From Typhlomys cinereus (Eukaryota > Chordata > Mammalia > Rodentia > Platacanthomyidae), in NCBI GenBank assembly GCA_023101885.1, contig JALPQD010000824.1:1-64000 (forward strand): a DNA stretch of 64,000 nucleotides. The letters run 5' to 3'. The translations under genes and the position numbers were made by a program. The first letter of the stretch is position 1, and the number at the start of each line of letters is the position of its first letter. Below the pieces are notes generated by a model, which saw nothing but the letters and a program-made list of their open reading frames with translations, did no database searches and was not told the origin of the DNA. Positions 21,296 through 30,039 of this stretch are shown piece after piece.

Positions 21296-24064
21296 TGCAC
21301 AATTGAATAAAAAAATTTAAAAAAAGAAAAGAGACAGAGAGAGAAAGAGAGAAAAAAGACATGACAGAAGATTTATAATAGATGAGAGATAGATATGATT
21401 GATATGATGATTTATAAAAGATAGATGCAGACATACAGATAGATAGTATAGCAATGTAGATGACAGATGATTTATACATAATTGGATAATAGACAAATAA
21501 AGGAACAAATGAAAGAAAAGAAAGAAGAAGAAAGAAAAAAGAAAGACATACATAAGATCATGGGAAACTATTTGTCATAGTTAGATGCAATTGTTGAACT
21601 TGACAAAGGTTTTGAGCTCTAGACACATTTGTAAAGGATTAGTAATTGAGTGCAACTCTGAGCAAACCTGCAGGAGACTGTCTAATTGATTGAGAGGGTG
21701 GGACTAGTCCCTGGGCAAGTGAATAGGATGACTTATTGGCATTCCTCAATACAGTTGCCCAGACATGCTGGTTAGCAAGTGAAGAATGTTAGTCTTAGCA
21801 TCTGTGGATTTGATGTGGTCAGTTCCCTTGGCCCTTGTTCCTGTAGGTCTCCTGTCACGCTGGGCAAAGAAATGTAACAAGACAATCATAAGCCAAAATA
21901 AATCCTCTTGTTCCTTAAGCCCTTTGGTAGTGAATTTCTAAGCAACATGCGCAGTAACTGTATCAGTGTTCCATTGGAAGAATGTAAGAACAGTATGTTT
22001 TAAAACAAAAGTCCTGGATAAAAGTGAAAATCATTCTTATTATCAACCTCTCCAGGTAACAAGTAATCTCAAAAGGAAAAACTTATCTTAAGATAAAAAT
22101 CTAACCAATCATTGGCCTCAGGATTAAGGTCAAGAGCCACTATGCTAAGACCATAAGATATTTTTGACAAAGGTGCTACTAAGTCTCTCAAGGACATTGT
22201 TGTAACACACCCTTACTTCACCTCAACACAGACAGTGTGGTGTTAAGCAGGCTTGTATGGGAGGCTTTTGTCTGGTGTGGCAAACATAAAGTGATGCATG
22301 AAAACCCCACGATGTTTTTAGAGGCAATGGCCTGGAATGAGAAGGAGATTCTTCTCAGTAAAAGAGACTCTTCACTCGCCTCCATGTCCCCAACCCTCTT
22401 CAGGCAGCAGAAGGGGTCAGGGGGCAAAAAACACAGAGAGATTCTGGGGGAAGGACGGAAGTGGGCTGCTAAGAGCTGAGCCCAGATGCCCAGGCGGGGA
22501 GATGAAAAAGACTGTGCCAACACAGGAGGAGGTGAAGCAAGAACGCAGCTGCCCTGGGGCACAGGACACCGCCGCATGCACGGGCTGGGCTCAGGGTTGC
22601 TGCAGTTCAGGACTGCAATGTGCCTGCCTTCCCTTCTGCCTCGGTCTGACTGTGTCACCTTAAACCCACACATCAACTTCCAAACGCCCAGTTCTTCAGG
22701 ATAGGACCATATTCTCTGGTAGGCCCGTGGGTGAAGTTAAACTGAGGTCATTAGGACAAACTCTAATCCCCCTGACAGATGTCCTTATAACACAAGGAGA
22801 CGAGGACACAGGCCGTTGGGAACAGTCAGCCAAAACACAGGTGAGAACATGTCGAATGCAAAATATTGGGAAAGCGGCCTGCCAACGCTTGGCTTTGGGT
22901 GTCAGCCTTGACAATGGTAGGAAAATAAATGTATCTTTCCCGGTGCCATGGCTTGATGTGATTTGCCCCCACACAGACACGTGTTTGAATTCTTAGTTGG
23001 TATTTAGGATGGTTACAGCAACTTCAGGGTATAGAGTTTGCTGTGGAAAGCATGTCGCAGGGGGCGGATCTTGAGGTTGGCTGGCCCTGCCCTGCTTCTA
23101 CTGGGAGTCTGCTTTTGTAGTATGCAGCCCTGCTTCCATGATGGTGTCTGTAGTGACTTAACCTGCCTCCAGATTCTGCCAGCCAGCCAGGCTTTTTCTG
23201 TCACAATGGACTGAATCTCCCCTCTGGAGCTGAAAGCCAAATAAATCTCCCTTTCTTCCCTTGCTTGAGTCTCAGTGGTGTCTCACAGCAACAGAAAGCA
23301 TAACTGTGACTTCCGTGCTAGGGTGTCTGTTATGCAGCCAGAGCAGACTAACACCTTACCCCACCGCAATCATGAAGGGAGTTTGCTCCCTGCTCCCCCG
23401 CACTGTCTGGCCGGCACATATTACAGGACACCGACTCTGCAGCTCACAGACCTCTGCCTAAACACCAAGAAAGAGCCTCCGTGGGTTCTCTTCCTTCTGC
23501 CAGTCAAACTTGAACCTATGGCAAGAAGGAAATTCAGGGTCTTGGGAAAGAAGCAGGCTGGGTACCTCAGCTTTGGAAGGACTGAGAACCACAAAGAATT
23601 GGAAGAAGACAGAAGGGAGTGATGGGTGAGATCGATGCCGCAGAACAAAGATTTTGCTGTTTTTACCTCCAAGTTAACAACCTCCTTCCCCACAAACACT
23701 ATCACCACGGATCCTTCAGGGTGCTCCTGTCATGTGCCCCCCAGGGGCAGCACATCCCTCCCTTCAACTATCCACCCAAACCCCTATGTCAGTCACAACT
23801 GTCCATCAAGGCCATTCCTTTGGGGTTTACAATGTGAAGGACCCGCTCAACTGACAATCAATCAGTGGTGTTCACTGATGCTGTGAGTGGCGCTGTTACC
23901 TGAGCCATCTGGCTTTCAGTCTTTCCCCTTGCTCCCATGAACACCATGGCGAGGGCCGCAGAGATGCTCAGGGGAGAGAAAAACACGTTTTTGGAGCTGT
24001 CTTCACCCAGCGTTTTCAAGAGGTTTAGGGTGAAGGTGCCGTTAGCTTCCAGCAGGGGATCCAT
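11574..24064 (-). CDS. Serpinb6: Serpinb6-like clade-B serpin, intact six-coding-exon gene (379 aa)
   Basis: Seen: six exons with AG/GT borders join in frame (165+153+118+143+156+405 nt) to a 379-residue protein. It opens [10 protein letters not shown], has no signal peptide, contains [10 protein letters not shown] and [12 protein letters not shown], a hinge [10 protein letters not shown] at 330-339 and the C-terminal serpin signature [11 protein letters not shown], and ends in ASP. Known: SERPINB6 (human 376 aa) is a nucleocytoplasmic suicide inhibitor of serine proteases such as cathepsin G, thrombin and trypsin-like enzymes. The cleaved loop inserts into beta-sheet A. Length, phases and sequence fit B6 better than B9 or B1. 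Odd: the predicted P1-P1' pair is Gly344-Ser345, where human SERPINB6 has Arg-Cys, so the target is probably changed or inhibition lost. Inference: the fold is intact and the gene is expressed from the CpG-rich block near 29.7 kb. Which rodent B6 paralogue it is cannot be told. Confidence 0.93.
12070..12195 (+). repeat. tRNA/ID-like SINE in serpin intron 6
   Basis: A tRNA-type head with a degenerate B box (CCCTAGGTTCCATTCTCAG) is followed by an A-rich tail. The same insertion is present in the aligned position of copy C (58640-58765), so it predates the duplication. Confidence 0.6.
12211..12434. repeat. 28-bp minisatellite, 8 units, serpin intron 6
   Basis: Eight head-to-tail 28-bp units of the form AACCCTGCTAATGGAGACC followed by CTTGGAGAA fill exactly 224 bp. 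Variants are GCTAATGAAG, GATAATGGAG and CTCGG. Only one degenerate unit stands at the aligned place in copy C (near 58777-58810), so the expansion happened after, or only in, this copy. Confidence 0.93.
12492..12647 (-). CDS. Serpinb6: Serpinb6-like exon 6
   Basis: The exon is 156 nt (52 codons) in phase 0, encoding [13 protein letters not shown], the B/C-sheet segment [21 protein letters not shown] and HVDLRK. Acceptor AG 12649-12648, donor GT 12491-12490. It is one codon longer than the paralogous exon at 58849-59001, which has KKKPVQ where this has KEEKPVQ. Confidence 0.93.
12880..13155 (-). repeat. CA-tailed SINE, minus strand, with TA/GT simple repeat
   Basis: Read on the minus strand, a tRNA-like head (CTCAGGGGTTAAGCC) is followed by the CCAGGATGGTTTCCAAAGTC body variant and a (CA)n tract (12911-12940), then (TA)n at 12881-12904. 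Lies just beyond exon 6, in intron 5. Confidence 0.7.
13335..13612 (+). repeat. CA-tailed SINE, plus strand
   Basis: The head CAGGGGTTAAGACTCTGCC and box B GGTCCTGAGTTCAGATCCC are followed by the body variant ending in a GATGATTCCCAAAGTCACCC module and a (CA)n tract at about 13561-13607. Confidence 0.75.
14067..14070. other. Unoccupied paralogous integration site (AGCC)
   Basis: The intron reads TTTGAAAT-AGCC-AAAATCCGATTTTTTT. Copy C reads TTTGAAATAT-AGCC, then the provirus, then AGCC-CAAATCTGACC. This marks the pre-integration site in the undisturbed paralogue. Confidence 0.85.
14130..15600. other. Intron 5 sequence of the intact serpin gene, no feature recognised
   Basis: Ordinary intronic sequence with no ORF of note and no repeat I could name. 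The adjoining part (about 13614-14120) aligns with the copy-C intron on both sides of the provirus. Confidence 0.4.
15622..15764 (-). CDS. Serpinb6: Serpinb6-like exon 5
   Basis: The exon is 143 nt, phase 1 to phase 0. After the split Gly it encodes [27 protein letters not shown] strand-3A sequence (here [13 protein letters not shown]) and REMSFKVSK. Acceptor AG 15766-15765, donor GT 15621-15620. Confidence 0.93.
16040..16268 (-). repeat. CA-tailed SINE family member, minus strand
   Basis: On the minus strand it begins GGGGCTGAGGAGATGGCTCAG and carries the same body as the 13335 copy, but lacks a long CA tract. Confidence 0.7.
16735..16862 (-). repeat. tRNA-derived SINE fragment, minus strand
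   Basis: The minus strand begins AGGGCTGGAGATAGTTCAGC, a B2/ID-type head with a box-B-like GAGTTCAATCCC. Lies in intron 4. Confidence 0.5.
16985..17165 (+). mobile_element. 5'-truncated L1 3' end (G-rich tract)
   Basis: AAAGGACTCTCTGGGAATTGG, a G-rich homopurine tract and an A-rich tail match the sequence at 18880-19010. G-rich purine tracts just before the tail are typical of L1 3' UTRs. Confidence 0.55.
17912..18029 (-). CDS. Serpinb6: Serpinb6-like exon 4
   Basis: The exon is 118 nt, phase 0 to phase 1, and encodes [19 protein letters not shown] through [12 protein letters not shown]. Acceptor AG 18031-18030, donor GT 17911-17910. It ends one base into the Gly codon completed by exon 5. 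The phase arrangement matches my recollection of the clade-B gene structure. Confidence 0.92.
18720..19012 (+). mobile_element. L1 3' UTR fragment (G-rich tract, A-rich tail)
   Basis: A second and longer copy of the element at 16985, sharing GGACTCTCTGGGAATTGG and GGGAGGAGG runs, and ending in an A-rich tail. Lies in serpin intron 3. Confidence 0.55.
19185..19265 (+). repeat. ID-like SINE
   Basis: Head GGTGTGGCTCAGTGGTGAAG with a degenerate box B, as in ID elements. Lies in intron 3. Confidence 0.5.
19615..19767 (-). CDS. Serpinb6: Serpinb6-like exon 3
   Basis: The exon has 51 codons in phase 0, from ALSFDKL to GDKSYDILS. The acceptor AG is at 19769-19768 and the donor GT at 19614-19613. 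It carries the short SSPGGG stretch in the helix C-D loop region followed by [13 protein letters not shown], typical of B6 serpins. Confidence 0.92.
20712..20880 (+). repeat. B1 SINE (7SL-derived)
   Basis: AAGGCATGGTGGTGCTTGCC, then GCCAACCTGTGGTG and GAGACTCTGTCTCAAA, is the typical B1 layout. The orthologous insertion in block B is at 35705-35815. Confidence 0.8.
20866..21021 (+). repeat. (GAAA)n polypurine tract
   Basis: About 155 bp almost purely A and G on the plus strand, expanded from the A-rich tail of the preceding B1. It ends where the next SINE begins. Confidence 0.85.
21022..21326 (+). repeat. CA-tailed SINE, full length
   Basis: GGGGCTGGAGAGGTGGCTCA head, box B near 21072, then a body with CCTGGTAGGGTGGAGCCTG and GGTTCCCGAATTCG, a (CA)n tract at about 21236-21284 and the terminal motif CAATTGAATAAA. 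It is nearly collinear with the copy at 43063. Confidence 0.9.
21335..21550 (+). repeat. A/G- and GATA-rich low-complexity sequence
   Basis: GAGA and GATA/GATG-rich stretch after the SINE. Its minus-strand frames give only low-complexity Ser/Phe/Leu/Tyr peptides. Confidence 0.6.
21575..21955 (+). repeat. Dispersed repeat ending in CAATAAATCC-type polyA motif
   Basis: One of several 300-400 bp copies in the window sharing GGAGACTGTCTAATTGAT, GACATGCTGGTTAGCAAG and AATAAATCCTCTTGTTCC. It resembles rodent MaLR LTRs or URR1-type elements; I cannot settle which. Confidence 0.6.
22945..23315 (+). repeat. MaLR (ORR1-like) LTR remnant
   Basis: It starts near GCTTGATGTGATTTGCCCCC and contains AATAAATCTCCCTTTC and GTCTCACAGCAACAGAAAG, the layout of MaLR LTRs. 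A relative stands at 38545-38885. Confidence 0.55.
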
Positions 24065-24074
24065 GATGGTGAGC
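23900..24074 (-). CDS. Serpinb6: Serpinb6-like exon 2 (start codon exon)
   Basis: The ATG is at 24064-24062 in a good context (ACCATCATGG), ten bases after the splice acceptor (AG at 24076-24075). The 55 codons encode the N-terminal helix and the first sheet-A strand, ending in GKTESQMAQ. The donor GT is at 23899-23898. This start is preferred because [10 protein letters not shown] is the conserved Serpinb6 N-terminus and clade-B serpins begin without a signal peptide. Confidence 0.93.
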
Positions 24075-24831
24075 CTGGAAGGAGGATTGCACGTCAGTAT
24101 CACCGCAGAACGGGCTTCGGTGTAGACTCACACTGTGAGGTTGTGACTCAGTACGTGAATGGGACACACACAACCCTCTCTTTGTGAGACCTCAGGATTA
24201 ATTTTTGAGATTCTAGTAGTAAATGAAAAAATGAACAGTAATGCCTAAGGATAGGCTCTGCTTTGTGGAGACCTGTCTGCACACTTATCCCCATGCATGG
24301 AGAAGATGTGGAAGGAGGCGCAGCTGCCACGTCACGGTGCTCCTTCTTGGAGATGGGAAGAGGGAGATGGGACGAGTGAGAAGACAAGAAGCAGGGGTGG
24401 GCCCGCCAGCCGTGAGGCCCCAAACACAGCAGAGCACGCTGGAAGCAAACAACTGTGCGACAGTCCCTGTGTGCTCTGACCTCCTGCACAATAGTTGTCA
24501 AGTTCCTAATCATCAGTCTAACAGTCTCAGACACTGCTGGTGACTCTGTTGAAGATTGAGCGGAGCAAGGGAAGGACGGTGTCCATCCATCGCACTGGGG
24601 AGAGAACGCACTGGGCCTTGACAGAGCTGTGGGCGCCTGGCAAAGGCATCACAGATGCCAGGGTTCAAGCCCTGGAACTGAGGTTCTCTCACAGGACCAG
24701 AGAGACTTGGCTGCAGTGAGCACTGAGGGTCCTGATATGAGACTGTCATGCTACTGCCGTGGCCTTCAATGTCATTACATAGAGCTTTTTTCAAGGCAAT
24801 GTTAAAGTTAAAGAAATCTTTCAGAAAGGAG

Positions 24832-24951
24832 TCCACAAGATGGCTCAGAAGGTACATGCTTACCCCCAAGCATGATGACCAGGGAGGGACCCCTTAAGAG
24901 ATTCTTTCCAGCTGTCCTCTGACCTCCACGTGCATGCTGGAGCATGATTGT

Positions 24952-25001
<50 letters not shown>

Positions 25002-25012
25002 ACACAAAAAAA
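24832..25012 (+). repeat. B4-like SINE with CA tract
   Basis: AAGATGGCTCAGAAGGTACA, then CAGCTGTCCTCTGACCTCC and a (CA)n tract from about 24954, as in B4/ID_B1-type elements. Confidence 0.65.
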
Positions 25013-25574
25013 GTAAAAGAAATACCAAGGAAGAAAGAAATTTTAAAAAGGCAAAATCACAAAAAGATGCTTCGTAGAACAAGTTTGGACTGAGTGTAAT
25101 GGGACTCATAGAAACACAGAAGGCAAATCAAGGAAGATCACAATTTCTAGGTTATAAAATACACAGGGAGACTTTGCCTCAAAAAGTTTAAAGAGGATGA
25201 ATCGAGAGATCAAAATCCTAAAGGTTTGCTACCCAGGATGTGCAACTGTGACAGACAAAGATACCCCTCAAGGGATGGGGGGCTTACAGGAAAGGAGGAG
25301 TCCATGCAAATTTGCCTTTGAGAACATCCTTACTTTAATGGTCTTCCGGGGCTGAATTAATCTTTGGGGAGCATCATCTCTCTGCAGAAACAACTTGCTC
25401 AAGGTGATTCTACCACCTTGCTGCTGCTTTGTCCCACCTACAGGGTGCTAAGTCCCAGGAGAGCTAAGCTTGCATCTGCAGTTATCAAAGCTCTGGATTT
25501 CAGTCCCATTCAAAGCCGCAATCAAACACCAGGTTTCCATTTCCTATTGCCTGTGTCTTTCCATAAAATGAAGA

Positions 25575-26300
25575 TTACTTGTTTATTTTCTCTCTGATGG
25601 CTGCAAGTTCTACCATGTAACTTGGCCCTATGTCTTTGAGTTTCTTAGGTCCTTGGTGGGAGAGGGAATTGGATGTAGAATACGTATACTTGCCTTCCTG
25701 GGAACTGTTAGCATTTTCCAGGAAGTCCCAGATGAAATGCAAGCATTGCTGAATTCTCCTCTGTATTTTCAAAGTCTCTGGTGTCTGCCTCACCTGAGCT
25801 TACTCATTGACTCGGGCTTCCTTGCAGACTGTTTCAGCTAGCAGGTGTTTGCTTTCTGCTTGGTGCTCACAACCGCAGTAAGATTCTCTCTAAATGGGTT
25901 ACTCTTCATTGCGGCTTTGTGGCAACAGCAGACCTCCCAGCCCCGTACTGAACTGTCCTGGTCCAAGACATGGCATCGCTTGTCGCCTGGTTCTTCATTA
26001 GAGGATTTGTGAAGGACAAAGTGAACACTCTGGAAGCAGCTGGGTACCTGGTACTTACTGAAAACAGGTCTGCTGCTGTTGGGTCCACCGACAGCAAGCT
26101 CAGCTAGATACTTCTTTTCAAGGCCCTCGTGTACCACGCTGCGAGTGAGGTCGCCTGGAATGTTCTCCTGCACTTGAGACAACCTGCATCTGGCCTCAGT
26201 CACACTGCCCTTCTCTTTCACTGCACGCAGGTGTCGCTCCAGCCACGGCACCAGCTCATTGGCAGCACAGCTTCAGTGGTGACCAGTCACCTGCAGAAAG
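25575..26300 (-). pseudogene. Unidentified ORF-like block, possible processed pseudogene
   Basis: On the minus strand a 137-codon frame (26251-25838) is followed after a few stops by a second 72-codon frame (25793-25575). The peptides have mixed, non-repetitive composition (for example LEKKYLAELAVGG and SYMVELAAIREKINK). I do not recognise a family. No poly(A) tail or target duplication is evident, so chance is possible. Confidence 0.25.
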
Positions 26301-29300
26301 CTGCAGAGCTTTGCAGTGTCTTCTGTTCTGGGCTCCAGCATCTTCCTGCTCCGTGACTTACTCTCTTATTTGACAGAGAACATTGTTCAATCACTTTCCA
26401 TGGAAAAAGGTGGCTATTCTGATATCTTACATGTCTAAAAATCTCACTATTTCCCCATTCTTTGAGTTCCAGCGAGGTCTATAACCGAAGGTGATTTTAC
26501 AACAGAGATAGAAAATAAGAAGCATTTTTTAAGGAGCTATGCCTTGTCAGGGAAGCAAAAGCCTTTCTTGGCTGAGCATTAAAGATTAGCCAAACACACA
26601 CCTCCCTCTATTTTACAACATTAATCCTCCAAAGTCTATCCAACCACATGTTCTCTTTCACCCACTAAATTAACCCTTCAAAACTAATACTCTCACTTAA
26701 ATAATGATGTTTTAAGTTGTCAGACCAACTCTCCCTAAACTTTAAGCTCCCTTTCACCTATTAGTATGCAATATGGTTGCTGGATGTTGAAATCTTAGAG
26801 AAGCAAGTGTTACAGAGAAGAAAGAACTCTAAGCTCTTAGAATATTAGTTATCCCCTCTAGGAACATAGGAGAGGAAATAAGTCAACAGATGCTGGAGTC
26901 GTCCACTTCCTGTCCTATAAAACCCCTGAGACCATGTCCTCTTTTGAAAATGGGGAATAATTCAGTTGGGACATATCGTCTCTATCCCATTTCCCCAAGT
27001 CCAGCATGGAGCAAATTGTCTTTTCAGCAACTCCTTGCACCAGCCTCTATTTGCTGGTCTGTTTCTGTAGAGGCCAAAGGTGTCAGAACCTCCAGGCAGA
27101 ATAACACTTCAAGTCATTGTTTTACTCCTTCCCAGCCACCAGCTTTGCTGTTAAGTCTCACTGCATTGCTGCCCCAGATTCATCTACTGCCCTTTCCCAT
27201 GTACTCTTCGAAAGCTTCAACATCTTATCCTCATGCTCACATTCAGAAATACCCTGGTGCCATGTTCCTCTCTGAGATCCATTTACTCACTTTACTGGGC
27301 AACTGGATTGGGTTCTTGGAAAATCCTTTCAAATCTGTCGATTACAAGAAAATTTCCTTTCCACTCTGGGAAACATTTTAAGGTTCTGATCATTTCTCAT
27401 AGACTGACCCTGAGCTCTGTTTCTATGTCCCCCATTCATCAGATACTAAAACTCTTGAATGGACTCCATCCGGGACTTCCCAAACCACCACAAACAAGAG
27501 CACACCAAGAATAGTTGCAGAGTCCAAAGTCCAAGGCTCTTGGCTGCAGAGGTGTCCAACTGAGAACATCGAGGGACTCAAGGGAGCAACATGTTCACGT
27601 GCCTGTGCCCCTCCCCAGCACAATTCCCAGCTCCCAGCTGGAAGGGCTGCTGACTCATCACAATACACTGCCTCACATTTTCAGAAAGATGTTCTAATAT
27701 TTTTATTAATTTCAGATATTAGTTTATTTCTAAAGGCTCTTTCCTGTTCTCTGATATGCCTTTTTCTCAGTCTTTGGCTCTACTTCTGTGAGACTCGCCT
27801 TGTCTTTCCCTGGGGTATTTTGCCTTGTGTTTCTCTTGTGGTTACTGTTTGCTTTATCTGATGTGGGTCTTTCTCTTTTGTGCCTGGAAGTCCTTAAATG
27901 TCAACCTATATTTAAAGAAGAAGCACAACATATTTATGAAAATTTTGTTCACATAGACAAGACATGTAGTGTGATCAAAGGCTCAGTACCTTTGCTGATG
28001 AGGTACGAAGTGGAAGAGCCTGTCTGGTCTGGAAATCAATGCCGCAGAGTTAAGGAGTGCTTTCTGTGAACTCACAGTCCCCCGGCTCCACCAATCCCCG
28101 CCCCCCAGCACTAACTGTGCACTGTGAACTCACAGAATAACTTTGATATCAGTATTGGCCTTTCACCTAGTTTGAGACAGGGTCTCTTGCTGTGGCCACT
28201 GCATGTCACTGCCTTTAAGTGGTTCTGTGGATCCAAACTCAGTTCCTCACTGCTTGCATGACGAACGCTTTTACCCACTGAGCATCTACCGGTTCTCTGC
28301 TGCTGACTTCTGTCTGCTGGTTCCTGTTGCAGCGTGTGCAGGCTGGGTGCACCTGCAGGTATGGAGAGCCGGCTGCATCTGGTGGCCAAACGTGATCCAC
28401 CAGGAATCTTACTGCGTGGTGGCACGAGTCTCAGACACACTTGCATAGAGTATCATGCAGCGCTGGCACCCTCCCCGTGCACACTGGTAACAGGCCATTC
28501 ATGCTAATCACTGAGCCGGGCACTACCAAGCCTGCTCTCATGATGTGAACTGAAAGGTTACTTGATATATCAGGCTCCAGACTTCCGTCCTTCCTATCCC
28601 GTAGCAGGAAGGAAGCAGGCAGCCTTGAACGTGTTCCTCTCACAAACCCTGAGGCACAATAGCAAGTCAGGAAGTCTTCAAAGACATAGGCTGAAAAATA
28701 TAAGTTTAAAAAAGATCTCTAAAATTACCCTAGTTGACAATAAGTTCTTCGAAATATATCTTGTCACGGACAATAAATAAAGTGCTTACTTAGAGCCCAA
28801 AATTACTTACAGCCTTCATTTTCTAGCACTCCCCTCTTTCTTAAACCTAAGCAATATCATTCATAAATACACCTTATGACCTTGTTTACAGAAGAAAATT
28901 GTTTAACTTTCAATATAACTGCAAACTTAACCTCAAGCAATGTTAAAAGTAGTGGGGGAGAGGGAAGACTAGTGACAATGGTTTAGTCTTCTTTAGAGAT
29001 TTAACTTGAGAGGGTCTGTTTGTGTGTCTGTCTGTCTGTCTCTCTTTCACACAAACACACACAACCTTCCATTTTGCTTTTAATAAATTCAACTTTGATT
29101 TATTTTTGCATGAAAAGATTCTTTCTTGCCCCCTCCTGTCTACCCTTAACAGGCCTGCGGAAAGAACTCCACAGGGGACCCTCAAACTGGTGTGGAGTTG
29201 TGCCCCAGCCCACCCACCTCACAGGCACACCTGCCTCCCACAGAAGCAAGGGGAAAAGTGTCTTCCTGTCGCAGTGTCCTAGCACCCGAGACTGTTCGTT

Positions 29301-29379
29301 TTGCCAGTGTTTATTTTCTATTGCACATTGTCAAAACGGTTTTAAAGAGAAGAGAAGGCGCAATTCACGTCCCTATTAC

Positions 29380-29900
29380 CTGTCTTTACCGGCCTCCCAT
29401 GTACTGTGGATTTTGCTGAGCCCCAAACCCACCCCGGAAACCCGACAACGCCCAGGGAGAGGCCATGGTAACCTCCATCCCTGCCGCAGCCCCAGGGACC
29501 TCGCCCCGCCTCCAGCCCACCTGGATGCAACCTGCGAGCCGCCTCCCTCTGCTGCAGGGCGGGCGGGGTCCGCAGCTCCGTGGAGGGAACCCAGCCCAGA
29601 TCAGAGCTCGCGACCCTCGCCCCGCCGCGATCCTCCTCCCTCTCCTCCTCCCGCGCACCCCCTGGCCCAGGACCAGGTCCCCGCGTCCCCAGCGGGTCCC
29701 TCACAGACGCGTACCGCGGACTCTTGGGCCTCCGCTGGGAGCGAGCTGCGCAGCAGGGAGGAGGCGCCAGGAAGCTGCTCAAATACTCGCGGGACTTAGA
29801 GGAGGGACCGGAGGCGGGACGGCCACCTGCAGGGCCTAGAGAGGGGCCAGGTGTGGTCAGGGAGCAAGGGGACAGCTCCGGACTCCAGGCCACCGTTCCG
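29380..29900 (-). promoter_or_regulatory. CpG-rich block: probable promoter and non-coding exon 1 of the serpin gene
   Basis: This is the only strongly GC- and CpG-rich block in the window. It has GC-box sequences (GGGCGGGG at 29561-29568 and GGAGGCGGGAC near 29808). On the minus strand a TATA-like TATTTGAG lies near 29785. A good donor (CAG|GTGGGC, GT at 29520-29519) could end a 5' UTR exon running from about 29755 to 29521, with GTACGC at 29714 as a weaker alternative. The position, 5.5 kb upstream of the start-codon exon, fits the non-coding first exon of clade-B serpins. The start site and exon borders are inferred. Confidence 0.55.
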
Positions 29901-30039
29901 GCTGGTTGGTTGCACGTGCTTTCTGGCCTCTGTTGCGTTGCCTTCTGCTCTAGGCTGGCAAGGCCGGAGTCAAACACGGGGCAAGTGCCATCGGGGGCGA
30001 CAGTGAGCCGCCCCCAAATAGTGTCTCTGTAGAAGATAA

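Larger units (their letters stand above)
20350..24540. repeat. Segmental duplication block A (intron 2, exon 2, start of intron 1)
   Basis: By eye this block aligns in order with 35400-38060. Shared landmarks are the stretch ending in a B1 element (20.4-20.87 kb and 35.4-35.82 kb), ACAGTTCAGGACTNCAATGT near 22605 and 36800, and the exon 2 donor region (23.8-23.95 kb and 37.6-37.75 kb). The copies carry different internal insertions. Block A holds the functional exon 2. Confidence 0.75.
24075..29518 (-). other. Intron 1 of the serpin gene
   Basis: Holds a B4-like SINE with a CA tract (24832-25012), an unidentified ORF-like block (25575-26300), a tRNA/B4-like SINE remnant near 28165-28300 and otherwise unrecognised sequence. 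The part near 28.33-28.68 kb is alignable by eye with 40.44-40.80 kb, so the segmental duplication reaches this far. The borders assume the inferred exon 1 donor. Confidence 0.5.

Noticed and set aside
20858..21300. Minus-strand frames beginning MYMCVCVC and MHVCICVC
   Set aside because: They are translation of the CA tract, a SINE body and the GAAA tract.
22218..22676. 152-codon minus-strand frame next to exon 2
   Set aside because: It lies in duplicated intron sequence that is not open in block B and shows no family similarity.
11574..24064. Calling the gene Serpinb9 or Serpinb1
   Set aside because: The [10 protein letters not shown] start, [12 protein letters not shown] and [13 protein letters not shown] are closer to B6 as I recall the families; B9 has a different start and loop.
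26890..27381. 163-codon plus-strand frame in intron 1
   Set aside because: Composition is Ser/Pro/Leu-rich with no recognised domain, and it is on the opposite strand to the gene. Kept only as a note because of its length.
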